Part shown: piece after piece, positions 17,046 to 25,878 of the stretch
Layout: each line of letters starts with the position of its first letter
How positions within the stretch are numbered: position 1 is the stretch's first letter
NCBI GenBank assembly: GCA_048262455.1
Contig: JBLXFD010000005.1
Coordinates: forward strand, 1 to 64,000
From: Psychromarinibacter sp048262455
GTDB lineage: Bacteria > Pseudomonadota > Alphaproteobacteria > Rhodobacterales > Rhodobacteraceae
Direction of reading: 5' to 3'
DNA length: 64,000 nt
The notes under the pieces: generated by a model
Told to the model about the DNA's origin: nothing
Database searches by the model: none
Seen by the model: only the letters and a program-made list of their open reading frames with translations
Position numbers and translations under genes: made by a program

Positions 17046-17100
17046 CCCCTCAACAGCGGCGCCTCGGCTTCCACCCCCGAGGCTCCACCGGATCATCATG

Positions 17101-17123
17101 AACGGGCCGCGCGCCCGTTTTTT
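17101..17123 (+). terminator. T-tailed hairpin in the rimP leader
   Basis: AACGGGC (17101-17107) pairs with GCCCGTT (17113-17119) and is followed by more T. It lies between the promoter at 17017 and rimP at 17141, so it looks like an attenuator or the terminator of an upstream transcript. No metY-type tRNA is present in the leader. Confidence 0.6.
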
Positions 17124-17140
17124 CGTTTCTGGACCCCTGC

Positions 17141-17725
17141 ATGTCTGACCTCATCGCCAAAGCCCCGATCGACCAGCGCCTTGCCGAGATCATCACCCCG
17201 ATCATCGAGGGGATGGGATTCGAGCTGGTGCGCGTGCGCCTTCTGGGCGGGCAGAACAAGACCGTGCAGATCATGGCCGAACGTCCCGACGGCCGCATCG
17301 ACGTGGACGAATGCGCCGAGATTTCGGGCGCGGTCGGTGCGGTGCTGGATGTCGAGGATCCCATCGAGGAAAACTACACGCTCGAGGTCTCCAGCCCCGG
17401 CATCGACCGGCCGCTGACCCGGCTGAAGGATTTCGACACCTGGGAAGGCTACGAGGCCAAGCTGGAAACCACCGAGCTGATCGACGGCCGCCGCCGCTTC
17501 AAGGGCACGCTGGCCGGGACCGAGGGCAGCGAAGTGCTGGTGAACATCGAGGAAGGCACTGTCGGGCTGCAGTTCGACTGGCTCAGCGATGCCAAGCTGG
17601 TGCTGACGGATGATCTGGTGCGCGAGATGCTGCGCCAGCGCAAGGCGGCCGGGATCGCACCCGATGACGCCGACGAAACCAAGTTTGACGAGATCGAGAC
17701 CGATACCGGGTCTGAGGAGGACTGA
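17141..17725 (+). CDS. rimP: Ribosome maturation factor RimP
   Basis: 194 residues. RimP helps assemble the 30S subunit. The N-terminal domain GMGFELVRVRLLGG and the characteristic DVEDPIEENYTLEVSSPGIDRPL are intact. The C-terminal domain is SH3-like, ending in an acidic tail. It is the first gene of the operon and is two bases from nusA. Confidence 0.96.
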   Translation: MSDLIAKAPIDQRLAEIITPIIEGMGFELVRVRLLGGQNKTVQIMAERPDGRIDVDECAEISGAVGAVLDVEDPIEENYTLEVSSPGIDRPLTRLKDFDTWEGYEAKLETTELIDGRRRFKGTLAGTEGSEVLVNIEEGTVGLQFDWLSDAKLVLTDDLVREMLRQRKAAGIAPDDADETKFDEIETDTGSEED

Positions 17726-17727
17726 AC

Positions 17728-19350
17728 ATGGCAATTACCTCTGCAAACCAGCTGGAGCTTCTGCAGACCGCCGAGGCGGTGGCCCGCGAGAAGATGATCG
17801 ACCCCGGCCTGGTGGTCGACGCGATGGAAGAAAGCCTCGCGCGGGCGGCGAAGTCCCGCTACGGGTCCGAGATGGACATCCGGGTCAAGATCGACCGGAA
17901 GACCGGCAAGGCCACCTTCACCCGCGTGCGCACCGTGATCGGCCCCGACGAGGAGCTGGAGAACTACCAGGCGCAGCTGACCGTCGAGCAGGCCAAGCAG
18001 TACCTCGAGAACCCGCAGCCGGGCGACGAGATCCGCGACGAGGTGCCGCCCGTGGAAATGGGCCGGATCGCCGCGCAGTCGGCCAAGCAGGTGATCCTGC
18101 AGAAGGTCCGCGAGGCCGAGCGTGACCGGCAGTACGAGGAATTCAAGGACCGCGTCGGCACCATCATCAACGGGATGGTCAAGCGCGAGGAATACGGCAA
18201 CGTCATCGTCGACGTGGGCCGCGGCGAGGCGATCCTGCGCCGCAACGAGAAGATCGGCCGCGAAAGCTACCGCCCGAACGACCGGATCCGCTGCTACGTC
18301 AAGGACGTCCGGCGCGAGCCGCGCGGCCCGCAGATCTTCCTGTCGCGCACCGCGCCGGAGTTCATGGCAGAGCTGTTCAAGATGGAAGTGCCCGAGATCT
18401 ACGACGGCATCATCGAGATCAAGGCCGTGGCCCGCGACCCGGGCAGCCGCGCCAAGATCGCCGTCATCTCCTACGAATCCAGCATTGACCCGGTCGGCGC
18501 CTGCGTCGGCATGCGCGGCAGCCGGGTGCAGGCGGTGGTGAACGAGCTTCAGGGCGAGAAGATCGACATCATCCCGTGGAACGAGGACCAGCCCACCTTC
18601 CTGGTGAACGCGCTGCAGCCCGCCGAGGTCACCAAGGTGGTGCTGGACGAGGAAGCCGAGCGGATCGAGGTGGTGGTGCCCGAGGAGCAGCTGAGCCTGG
18701 CCATCGGCCGGCGCGGCCAGAACGTGCGCCTTGCCAGCCAGCTGACCGGCCTCGACATCGACATCATGACCGAGGAAGAGGAAAGCCAGCGCCGGCAGGC
18801 CGAGTTCGAGGAACGCACCAAGCTGTTCATGGACACGCTGGACCTGGACGAGTTCTTCGCCCAGCTGCTGGTCGCCGAGGGTTTCACCAACCTCGAGGAG
18901 GTCGCCTACGTCGAGCTGGACGAGCTGACGGTGATCGACGGGGTGGACGAGGACACCGCCGGCGAACTGCAGGCCCGGGCCCGCGACCACATCGAGGAGC
19001 AGAACCGCAAGGCGCTGGAACATGCCCGCGAGCTGGGCGTCGAGGACAGCCTTGTCGGCTTCGAGGGCCTGACCCCGCAGATGATCGAGGCGCTGGCCGA
19101 GGACGGGGTGAAGACCCTGGAAGACTTCGCCACCTGCGCCGACTGGGAACTGGCCGGCGGCTGGACCACCCAGGACGGGCAGCGCATCAAGGATGACGGC
19201 CTGCTGGAGAAGTTCGACGTTTCGCTCGAGGAAGCGCAGCAGATGGTGATGACCGCCCGGATCCAGCTGGGCTGGGTCGACCCCGAGGAACTGGCGGCCG
19301 AGGAAGAGCCCGAGGAAACCGAGGCGGAAGAACAGGAGGCCGGGGCCTGA
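17728..19350 (+). CDS. nusA: Transcription termination/antitermination factor NusA
   Basis: 540 residues. Order of parts: N-terminal RNA-polymerase-binding domain (1-125), S1 domain (about 135-200), two KH domains (about 230-345, with CVGMRGSRVQAVV and the second AIGRRGQNVRLA), then two helix-hairpin acidic repeats and a very acidic tail. The extended C-terminus is usual for proteobacteria. NusA modulates pausing, termination and antitermination. Confidence 0.97.
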   Translation: MAITSANQLELLQTAEAVAREKMIDPGLVVDAMEESLARAAKSRYGSEMDIRVKIDRKTGKATFTRVRTVIGPDEELENYQAQLTVEQAKQYLENPQPGDEIRDEVPPVEMGRIAAQSAKQVILQKVREAERDRQYEEFKDRVGTIINGMVKREEYGNVIVDVGRGEAILRRNEKIGRESYRPNDRIRCYVKDVRREPRGPQIFLSRTAPEFMAELFKMEVPEIYDGIIEIKAVARDPGSRAKIAVISYESSIDPVGACVGMRGSRVQAVVNELQGEKIDIIPWNEDQPTFLVNALQPAEVTKVVLDEEAERIEVVVPEEQLSLAIGRRGQNVRLASQLTGLDIDIMTEEEESQRRQAEFEERTKLFMDTLDLDEFFAQLLVAEGFTNLEEVAYVELDELTVIDGVDEDTAGELQARARDHIEEQNRKALEHARELGVEDSLVGFEGLTPQMIEALAEDGVKTLEDFATCADWELAGGWTTQDGQRIKDDGLLEKFDVSLEEAQQMVMTARIQLGWVDPEELAAEEEPEETEAEEQEAGA

Positions 19351-19372
19351 TCGCAGGCCCCGGAAGGCGCCC

Positions 19373-20008
19373 ATGGCACGCGGAGGCCAGCCCAAGGATC
19401 GAAGCGACGGGCCGGAACGGCGCTGCATCGCGACCGGAGAGGTCCAGCCCGCACAGGGGCTGGTCCGCTTCGTCGTGGGGCCAGAGTCGGTTATCGTGCC
19501 GGACGTCCTTGAAAAATTGCCCGGAAGAGGTATCTGGGTAAAGGCCGACCGCGAGGCGCTTGAGCACGCGGTCAGCAAGCGGCTGTTCGCGCGGGCCGCT
19601 AGGCAACCCGTTTCCGTGCCCGAGGACCTGGTTCAAGAGGTCGAGCGGCAGGTCACCCACCGGGTGATCGAACTGATCGCACTGTCCCGCAAGGCAGGGC
19701 GCGCGGTGGCGGGATACGAGAAAGTGAAGTCCTGGCTGATGAGTGGCGAAGCAGCCATCCTGATCCAGGCATCGGACGGGTCTGAACGGGGCAAGACAAA
19801 GCTGAGTTCGCCGCCCGGAAAAGGCACCTTCATAGGGGTCCTGACGGCCTCGGAATTGGGTTTGGCTTTCGGGCGCGAACATGTGATACATGGCGCGCTT
19901 GCGGCTGGCGGACTCACCCGACGTGTTGTAGAGGATGCCGCGCGGCTCAAGGGCCTGCGCAAGATGGACGGAGCGGACGGCTCCGGAAAGGATACGAAGA
20001 CGCGATGA
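19373..20008 (+). CDS. YlxR (DUF448) RNA-binding protein with C-terminal L7Ae-like domain
   Basis: 211 residues. The N-terminal half is the YlxR fold with ERRCIATGEV and KLPGRGIWVKAD, a probable RNA-binding surface. The C-terminal half (about 90-190) resembles an L7Ae/L30e-like RNA-binding domain (ELIALSRKAGRAVAGYEKV). This two-domain arrangement is common in alphaproteobacteria and always sits between nusA and infB. Molecular role is poorly defined. Its stop overlaps the infB start (ATGA). Confidence 0.9.
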   Translation: MARGGQPKDRSDGPERRCIATGEVQPAQGLVRFVVGPESVIVPDVLEKLPGRGIWVKADREALEHAVSKRLFARAARQPVSVPEDLVQEVERQVTHRVIELIALSRKAGRAVAGYEKVKSWLMSGEAAILIQASDGSERGKTKLSSPPGKGTFIGVLTASELGLAFGREHVIHGALAAGGLTRRVVEDAARLKGLRKMDGADGSGKDTKTR

Positions 20009-22515
20009 GCGATACGGACGGCAAGAAAACTCTTGGTCTGCGTGGCGGCCCTCGTTCGGGCCAGGTGAAGCAGAGCTTCAGCCACGGGCGGACAAAGAAT
20101 GTCGTGGTCGAGACGAAGCGCAAGCGCGTGGTCGTGCCCAAGGCGGCTGCGGCCGACAAGCCCGCGGGCGGCAACCGGAAGCTGGGCGATCCGTCGCGCC
20201 GGCCCGCCGGCATCAGCGATGCCGAGCTCGAGCGCCGGATGAAGGCACTCGCGGCCGCCAAGGCGCGCGAGGCCGACGAGGAACAGCAGCGGCAGCAGGA
20301 AGAACGCGACCGCGCCGAAGAGCGCGAGCGTCGGCGTGCCGAGATCGAGGCCAAGGAGCGCGAAGAGCGCGAGCGCGAGGAAAAAGCCCGCGCCAAGGCC
20401 GAAGAGGACGAGCGTCGCCAGCGCGAGGCGGAGCAGGCCAAGGCCCGCGCCGACGAGGAAAGCGCGCGTCCCGCGCCCTCTCCCGCCGCGACGGCGCCCA
20501 CCGGCGACCGCAACGAGAAATCCCCCGCCACCGGCCCCCGCAAGGTCGACCGCGAGCGCGAGACCCGCGAACGCGCCGCCAAGCCGGCCGGCAAGGGTGC
20601 CCGCACCGACAACCGCCGCGCCGGCAAGCTGACGCTGAACCAGGCGCTGACCGGCGGCGAAGGCGGCCGCCAGCGGTCCATGGCGCAGATGAAGCGCAAG
20701 CAGGAGCGTGCGCGGCAAAAGGCCATGGGCAACGGCGAATCGCGCGAGAAGATCGTGCGCGACGTGCAGCTGCCCGAGATGATCGTGGTGTCCGAGCTGG
20801 CCAACCGCATGGCCGAACGGGTTGCCGACGTGGTCAAGTCGCTGATGCAAAGCGGCATGATGGTCACGCAGAACCAGCCGATCGACGCCGATACCGCAGA
20901 ACTCATCATCGAGGAGTTCGGCCACCGGGTCGTGCGCGTTTCCGACGCTGACGTGGAACAGGTGATCAAGACCGAGGACGACAAGGCCTCGGATCTCGAA
21001 CCGCGTGCGCCCGTCATCACGATCATGGGCCACGTCGACCACGGCAAGACCTCGCTGCTGGACGCGATCCGCGATGCCAAGGTGGTTTCTGGCGAGGCCG
21101 GCGGCATCACCCAGCACATCGGTGCCTACCAGGTGACGACGGAAAGCGGCCAGGTGCTGTCCTTCCTCGACACCCCGGGCCACGCCGCCTTCACCTCGAT
21201 GCGCTCTCGTGGTGCGCAGGTGACGGACATCGTGGTGCTGGTGGTGGCCGCGGACGACGCGGTGATGCCGCAGACGGTCGAGGCGATTAACCACGCCAAG
21301 GCCGCGAAGGTCCCGATGATCGTAGCGATCAACAAGATCGACCTGCCCGCCGCCAACCCGCAGAAGGTCCGTACCGACCTGCTGCAGCACGAGATCGTCG
21401 TCGAGGCGCTTTCGGGTGACGTGCAGGACGTCGAGGTCTCCGCCCATACCGGCGACGGCCTGGACGAACTGCTGGAAGCCATCGCGCTGCAGGCCGAGAT
21501 CCTGGAACTGAAGGCCAACCCGAAACGGTCGGCCCAGGGCGCGGTGATCGAGGCGCAGCTTGACGTGGGCCGCGGCCCCGTTGCCACCGTTCTGGTGCAG
21601 AACGGCACGCTGCGGCAGGGCGACATCTTCGTCGTGGGCGAGCAGTGGGGCAAGGTCCGCGCGCTGGTCAACGACAAGGGCGAGCGTGTGAAGGAAGCCG
21701 GGCCGTCGGTTCCGGTCGAGGTGCTTGGCCTCAACGGCACCCCCGAGGCCGGCGACGTTCTGAACGTGGTCGACACCGAGGCGCAGGCCCGCGAGATCGC
21801 AGAGTACCGCGCCAACGCCGCCAAGGAAAAGCGCGCGGCCGCCGGTGCGGCGACGACGCTGGACCAGCTGCTGGCCAAGGCCAAGGCCGACGAGAACGTG
21901 TCGGAGCTTCCGATCCTGGTGAAGGCCGACGTGCAGGGTTCTGCCGAGGCCATCGTCCAGGCGATGGAGAAGATCGGCAACGACGAGGTCCGCGTGCGGG
22001 TCCTGCACTCCGGTGTCGGCGCCATCACGGAAAGCGACATCGGCCTTGCAGAGGCTTCGGGCGCGCCGGTCATCGGCTTCAACGTCCGGGCCAACGCGCC
22101 CGCGCGTCAGGCGGCGAACCAGAAGGGGGTCGAGATCCGCTATTACTCGATCATCTACGACCTGGTCGACGACGTGAAAGCCGCGGCCTCGGGCCTGCTG
22201 GGCGCCGAGATCCGCGAGAACTTCATCGGCTACGCCAAGATCAAGGAGGTCTTCAAGGTCTCCAACGTCGGCCGTGTCGCGGGTTGCCTGGTGACCGAAG
22301 GCGTTGCCCGCCGCTCTGCCGGCGTGCGCCTGCTGCGGGACGACGTGGTGATCCACGAAGGTACGTTGAAGACGCTGAAGCGCTTCAAGGACGAGGTGCC
22401 GGAGGTCCAGTCGGGCCAGGAATGCGGCATGGCCTTCGAGAACTACGAGGACATCCGCGAAGGCGATGTCATCGAGATCTTCGAGCGCGAGGAAGTTGAG
22501 CGTACGCTCGCCTGA
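20005..22515 (+). CDS. infB: Translation initiation factor IF-2
   Basis: 836 residues. It brings fMet-tRNA to the 30S subunit and promotes subunit joining as a GTPase. A long N-terminal region (1-260) is charged and rich in Arg/Glu/Ala repeats with coiled-coil character. The G domain follows, with G1 GHVDHGKTS from Gly342, DTPGHAAF (G3) and NKID (G4), then the beta-barrel and the fMet-binding C-terminal domains. No size loss or frameshift. Confidence 0.98.
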   Translation: MSDTDGKKTLGLRGGPRSGQVKQSFSHGRTKNVVVETKRKRVVVPKAAAADKPAGGNRKLGDPSRRPAGISDAELERRMKALAAAKAREADEEQQRQQEERDRAEERERRRAEIEAKEREEREREEKARAKAEEDERRQREAEQAKARADEESARPAPSPAATAPTGDRNEKSPATGPRKVDRERETRERAAKPAGKGARTDNRRAGKLTLNQALTGGEGGRQRSMAQMKRKQERARQKAMGNGESREKIVRDVQLPEMIVVSELANRMAERVADVVKSLMQSGMMVTQNQPIDADTAELIIEEFGHRVVRVSDADVEQVIKTEDDKASDLEPRAPVITIMGHVDHGKTSLLDAIRDAKVVSGEAGGITQHIGAYQVTTESGQVLSFLDTPGHAAFTSMRSRGAQVTDIVVLVVAADDAVMPQTVEAINHAKAAKVPMIVAINKIDLPAANPQKVRTDLLQHEIVVEALSGDVQDVEVSAHTGDGLDELLEAIALQAEILELKANPKRSAQGAVIEAQLDVGRGPVATVLVQNGTLRQGDIFVVGEQWGKVRALVNDKGERVKEAGPSVPVEVLGLNGTPEAGDVLNVVDTEAQAREIAEYRANAAKEKRAAAGAATTLDQLLAKAKADENVSELPILVKADVQGSAEAIVQAMEKIGNDEVRVRVLHSGVGAITESDIGLAEASGAPVIGFNVRANAPARQAANQKGVEIRYYSIIYDLVDDVKAAASGLLGAEIRENFIGYAKIKEVFKVSNVGRVAGCLVTEGVARRSAGVRLLRDDVVIHEGTLKTLKRFKDEVPEVQSGQECGMAFENYEDIREGDVIEIFEREEVERTLA

Positions 22516-22539
22516 TCCGCCGGGACGCAAGGAATATAG

Positions 22540-22567
22540 AGGGAGGGCGCCCGCGTCCTCCCTTTCT
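22540..22567 (+). terminator. Rho-independent terminator of the infB operon
   Basis: AGGGAGG (22540-22546) pairs with CCTCCCT (22557-22563), ten-base loop, followed by TTCTC. Weaker T-run than the other terminators listed. Confidence 0.6.
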
Positions 22568-22605
22568 CGTTGGGGAAGGCCCGTCCCCTCGCCAAGATTT
22601 TACCC

Positions 22606-22664
22606 CGTTAAGGAAATAACGTGCCTGTTCGCTGGTCGTCGCTTTCGTAAAAGCTAACGTTAGC
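22606..22664. repeat. CGTTA/TAACG half-sites including a 12-bp palindrome upstream of the sensor kinase
   Basis: CGTTA at 22606-22610 and TAACG at 22617-22621 form an inverted pair. The perfect palindrome GCTAACGTTAGC lies at 22653-22664. The last is 51 bases before the kinase start. This looks like an operator cluster; no known consensus is claimed. Confidence 0.45.
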
Positions 22665-22715
22665 CACTCTCTGGCAGCGGAGAGCGATCGGCGGGCGGAG
22701 CGTGAAGGAAGGTAT

Positions 22716-25145
22716 GTGGTACAGAACATGGTGGACATGACAAGCGACCGGCTGGGGCGTATCGTGGAAGATGCGGTCAGCGAGGTCTACGTCTTCTCGG
22801 CAGAAGACTTCCGGTTCTCCCTGGTCAACCGCGGCGCCCGAGACAACCTCGGCTACTCGATGGCCGAGCTGCGCGCCATGACCCCCTGGGACGTTATGCC
22901 GTCGATGTCCCGGCAGGAATTCCTTGAACTGGTGGAGCCGCTTCTTGAAGGCGACCGCCCGGGGCTGGAGTTCGAGGGCGTCCACCAGCGTAAGGACGGC
23001 ACGCAGTACAGCGTCTGGGTGCATTTCCAGCTGATCACCACCGAGGGAGAGCGGGTTCTGTATGCCTCGGTCCAGGACATTACCAACCAGAAGGAGACCG
23101 CCGCCGCGCTCGCGCAGGCCTCCACCCGGTTGGATGCGATCCTCAGCAACACCACCATGTCGATCTTCATGATGGACGACCGCCAGCACTGCGTCTTCAT
23201 GAACAAGGCGGCGGAGGAGCTTACCGGCTACAAGTTCGAGGAAACCCAGGGCCGCCCGCTGCACGATGTCGTCCACCACACTCACCCCGACGGGCGCCCC
23301 TTCCCGATCGAGGATTGCGAGATCGACCGCGCCTTCCCCGAGGATCACCAGGTGCAGGGGGAAGAGACCTTCGTGCACAAGGACGGCAGCTTTTACCCCG
23401 TGGGGTTCACCGCCTCGCCGGTGAAGGACGCGTCCGGCAAGACCGTCGGCACGGTCATCGAGGTGCGCGATATCACCGAAGAACTCAAGGCGCGGCATGC
23501 CGAGCGGGAGTTCAACAACGCGCTGAAGGCGCGGGTCGAAGAGGCGATGGCAGAGCGCGCCCGGCTTGAGGCGCAGCTGGTGCAGTCACAGAAGATGGAG
23601 GCCGTGGGCCAGCTGACCGGCGGCGTCGCGCATGACTTCAACAACCTTTTGCAGGTGGTGGGCAGCAACCTGCAACTGCTGCTCAAGGACCTGCCGGAGA
23701 GCGACCCGAAGCGCAGGTTCGCCGACAACGCGATGACCGGCGTCTCGCGCGGCGCCAAGCTGACCGCGCAGCTTCTGGCCTTCAGCCGCCAGCAGCCGCT
23801 GGAGCCGAAGCCGAAGAACGTCGGCCGGCTGCTGCGCGGGATGGACGACATGCTGCGGCGGACGCTGGGCGAGGCGATCGAGATCGAGACGGTGATTGCC
23901 GGCGGCCTGTGGAACTGCCTTGTGGACCCGGTCCAGCTGGAGAACGCGATTCTCAACCTGGCGATCAACGCCCGCGACGCGATGAACCATCGCGGCAAGC
24001 TGACGATCGAGGCGGGCAATGCCTCGCTGGACGACGAATATGCCTCGGCCCATGCGGGCGTCACGCCCGGGCAATACGTGGTGCTCGCCTTGACCGACAC
24101 CGGCAGCGGCATACCGCAGGAGATCATCGAGAAGGTGTTTGATCCCTTCTTCACCACCAAGGCGACGGGGCAGGGCACCGGCCTCGGCCTTAGCATGGTC
24201 TATGGCTTCATCAAGCAGTCCGGCGGCCACGTGAAGATCTACAGCGAGGAGGGGCACGGCACCACGGTTCGGATCTACCTGCCCAAGACCCGCGAACAGG
24301 AGGCCGCGCAGCCGGCGCAGGCGGGGACGGAGACGCCCATGGGCCGCGGAGAGACGGTGCTGATCGTCGAGGACGACCAGGCGGTGCGCGAGACCGCCGT
24401 CGACCTGCTGCGCGACCTTGGCTACTCCGTGCTGACCGCCGACAGCGCCGACAGCGCCCTTGCCATCGTGAACAGCGGCGTGAAGATCGACCTGCTGTTC
24501 ACCGACGTCGTCATGCCCGGCAGCCTGCGCAGCACCGACCTTGCCCGCAAGGCGAGAGAGCGGGTGCCCGATATCGGAGTGCTCTTCACCTCCGGCTACA
24601 CGCAGAATGCCATCGTTCATGCCGGGCGGCTGGACGACGGGGTTGACCTGCTGAGCAAGCCCTACACCCGCGAACGCCTTGCGCAGAAGATCCGGGAGAT
24701 GCTCGAGCGGCGGGCGGCGTTGATGCCGCAGGAGCGCCCGCGCGAGACCAACGGCAGTCTCAACGGCGGCGCTGCCGGGAAGAGACCGCGCGTGCTGCTG
24801 GTGGAAGACGACGTGCTGATCCGCATGGCCACGTCCGAGATGCTGGCCGACCTTGGCCATGACGTCGTCGAGGCCGGCAGTATCGCCGAGGCGCGCGAGA
24901 AGCTGGGCCGCGAGCCGCTACAGATCATGCTGACGGACCTGGGCCTGCCCGATGGCCACGGCATGAAGCTGGTGCGGCTGGTGGTGGAGAATCATCCCGA
25001 GGTCGCGGTGATCATCGCCTCGGGCGGTGACCTGCGGGAGCATCTTGATAACAGCGGCCTGCCGCGGCCGGTGACGGGCTTGGTCAAGCCCTACGACCAG
25101 CAGTCTCTGGAAAACGCGCTACGGCAGTGCTTTGGGGTGTCCTGA
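22716..25145 (+). CDS. Orphan hybrid histidine kinase: PAS-PAS-HisKA-HATPase-REC-REC
   Basis: 809 residues with no membrane segment or signal peptide, so it is cytoplasmic. Two PAS domains (about 15-120 and 140-250) sense a signal; neither has the LOV cysteine motif. The H-box is GGVAHDFNNLL with His306. The ATPase has LAINARDAMNH (N box), DTGSGIP (G1) and GQGTGLGLSM (G2). Two receivers follow, with phospho-acceptor candidates Asp597 (LLFTDVVMPG) and Asp741 (MLTDLGLPDG). No output domain and no response regulator gene are nearby. GTG 22716 (AAGGA upstream) is chosen; ATG 22728 is an alternative. Confidence 0.92.
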   Translation: MVQNMVDMTSDRLGRIVEDAVSEVYVFSAEDFRFSLVNRGARDNLGYSMAELRAMTPWDVMPSMSRQEFLELVEPLLEGDRPGLEFEGVHQRKDGTQYSVWVHFQLITTEGERVLYASVQDITNQKETAAALAQASTRLDAILSNTTMSIFMMDDRQHCVFMNKAAEELTGYKFEETQGRPLHDVVHHTHPDGRPFPIEDCEIDRAFPEDHQVQGEETFVHKDGSFYPVGFTASPVKDASGKTVGTVIEVRDITEELKARHAEREFNNALKARVEEAMAERARLEAQLVQSQKMEAVGQLTGGVAHDFNNLLQVVGSNLQLLLKDLPESDPKRRFADNAMTGVSRGAKLTAQLLAFSRQQPLEPKPKNVGRLLRGMDDMLRRTLGEAIEIETVIAGGLWNCLVDPVQLENAILNLAINARDAMNHRGKLTIEAGNASLDDEYASAHAGVTPGQYVVLALTDTGSGIPQEIIEKVFDPFFTTKATGQGTGLGLSMVYGFIKQSGGHVKIYSEEGHGTTVRIYLPKTREQEAAQPAQAGTETPMGRGETVLIVEDDQAVRETAVDLLRDLGYSVLTADSADSALAIVNSGVKIDLLFTDVVMPGSLRSTDLARKARERVPDIGVLFTSGYTQNAIVHAGRLDDGVDLLSKPYTRERLAQKIREMLERRAALMPQERPRETNGSLNGGAAGKRPRVLLVEDDVLIRMATSEMLADLGHDVVEAGSIAEAREKLGREPLQIMLTDLGLPDGHGMKLVRLVVENHPEVAVIIASGGDLREHLDNSGLPRPVTGLVKPYDQQSLENALRQCFGVS

Positions 25146-25186
25146 CAGGTTCAGGCGGCGGGCTCGGCTCAGGCCGGCTTGCCGCC

Positions 25187-25306
25187 TACCGGGGTGCCGG
25201 TGAAGATCCGGTCATCCACCCGCACCGAAACCTGCCCGTCCGGCAGATCGCGCACGAACAGCCCCTGAACGAAGACACAGCTTCCGATGACGATGGTCCG
25301 TAGCAT
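25187..25306 (-). CDS. Possible 39-residue protein
   Basis: A short frame encodes MLRTIVIGSCVFVQG then LFVRDLPDGQVSVRVDDRIF and ends TAPR. GGGAG lies five bases before the ATG, a good ribosome site. The sequence looks like two beta-strands, is rich in valine and is not low-complexity. It is oriented as mutT and opposite to the kinase. I do not recognise a family. It fills the otherwise geneless 318-base stretch between the kinase and mutT. Confidence 0.45.
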
Positions 25307-25375
25307 GACAGCTCCCGTGCTTGCTGGACAACATATAGGCACTTTCTGAACGATCGCCTAGTATCACGTGGTTTG

Positions 25376-25391
25376 TTAACGACTTTCTAAC
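25376..25391. promoter_or_regulatory. CtrA-like site (one mismatch)
   Basis: TTAA-N7-CTAAC on the plus strand, TTAG-N7-TTAA(C) on the minus strand, against the alphaproteobacterial CtrA consensus TTAA-N7-TTAAC. It is 70 bases upstream of the 39-residue ORF. Motif match only. Confidence 0.3.
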
Positions 25392-25463
25392 CAACAGGCC
25401 GATCCGCCCCCCGGTTTGTGCAACATAAGTGACATTTCCGCAGCTATCTACGGCGGAGGCGGC

Positions 25464-25862
25464 CTATAGCCAGTCGCGCAGAACGGGAATCAGCGGAATG
25501 TCCGCCGGCGGCATCGGGTAATCCCGCAGCTCGCGCACCCCAACCCACTTCAGCGTCTGCCCCTCGCGGGCCCGGGGGATTCCCTCCCACTTGCGGCAGG
25601 CGAACAGCGGCATCAGCAGGTGAAAGTGCGGGTAGGCGTGGCTGGCGAAGGTCAGGGGGGCGAGGCAGCTTTGCCAGGTGTCGATGCCCAGCTCTTCCTG
25701 CAATTCGCGGATCAGCGCGTGCTCGGGGGTCTCCCCCGGCTCCACCTTGCCGCCCGGAAACTCCCAAAGCCCCGCCATCTCCTTGCCCTCGGGCCTCTGC
25801 GCCAGAAGGATGCGGCCGTCGCGGTCGATCAAAGCGACCGCGGCGACCAGCACCACCTTCAC
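25464..25862 (-). CDS. mutT: 8-oxo-dGTP diphosphatase (MutT, Nudix family)
   Basis: 132 residues from GTG 25862. The Nudix box is exact: GKVEPGETPEHALIRELQEE followed by LGI. MutT removes 8-oxo-dGTP so it is not built into DNA. The start GTG 25862 gives VKVVLVAAVALID, the normal MutT N-terminus. An ATG at 25916 would add 18 low-complexity residues and overlap argJ by 38 bases. MutT follows argJ on the same strand with 16 bases between, so they are likely co-transcribed. Confidence 0.9.
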   Translation of the reverse strand: MKVVLVAAVALIDRDGRILLAQRPEGKEMAGLWEFPGGKVEPGETPEHALIRELQEELGIDTWQSCLAPLTFASHAYPHFHLLMPLFACRKWEGIPRAREGQTLKWVGVRELRDYPMPPADIPLIPVLRDWL

Positions 25863-25878
25863 CGGCGCCACGGCGGGC

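Noticed and set aside
17000..17140. metY-type initiator tRNA in the rimP leader
   Set aside because: No cloverleaf or TTCGA arm is present; only hairpins are seen.
22716..23100. LOV photoreceptor in the hybrid kinase
   Set aside because: The PAS core reads GARDNLGY and lacks the photoactive NCRFLQ cysteine motif.
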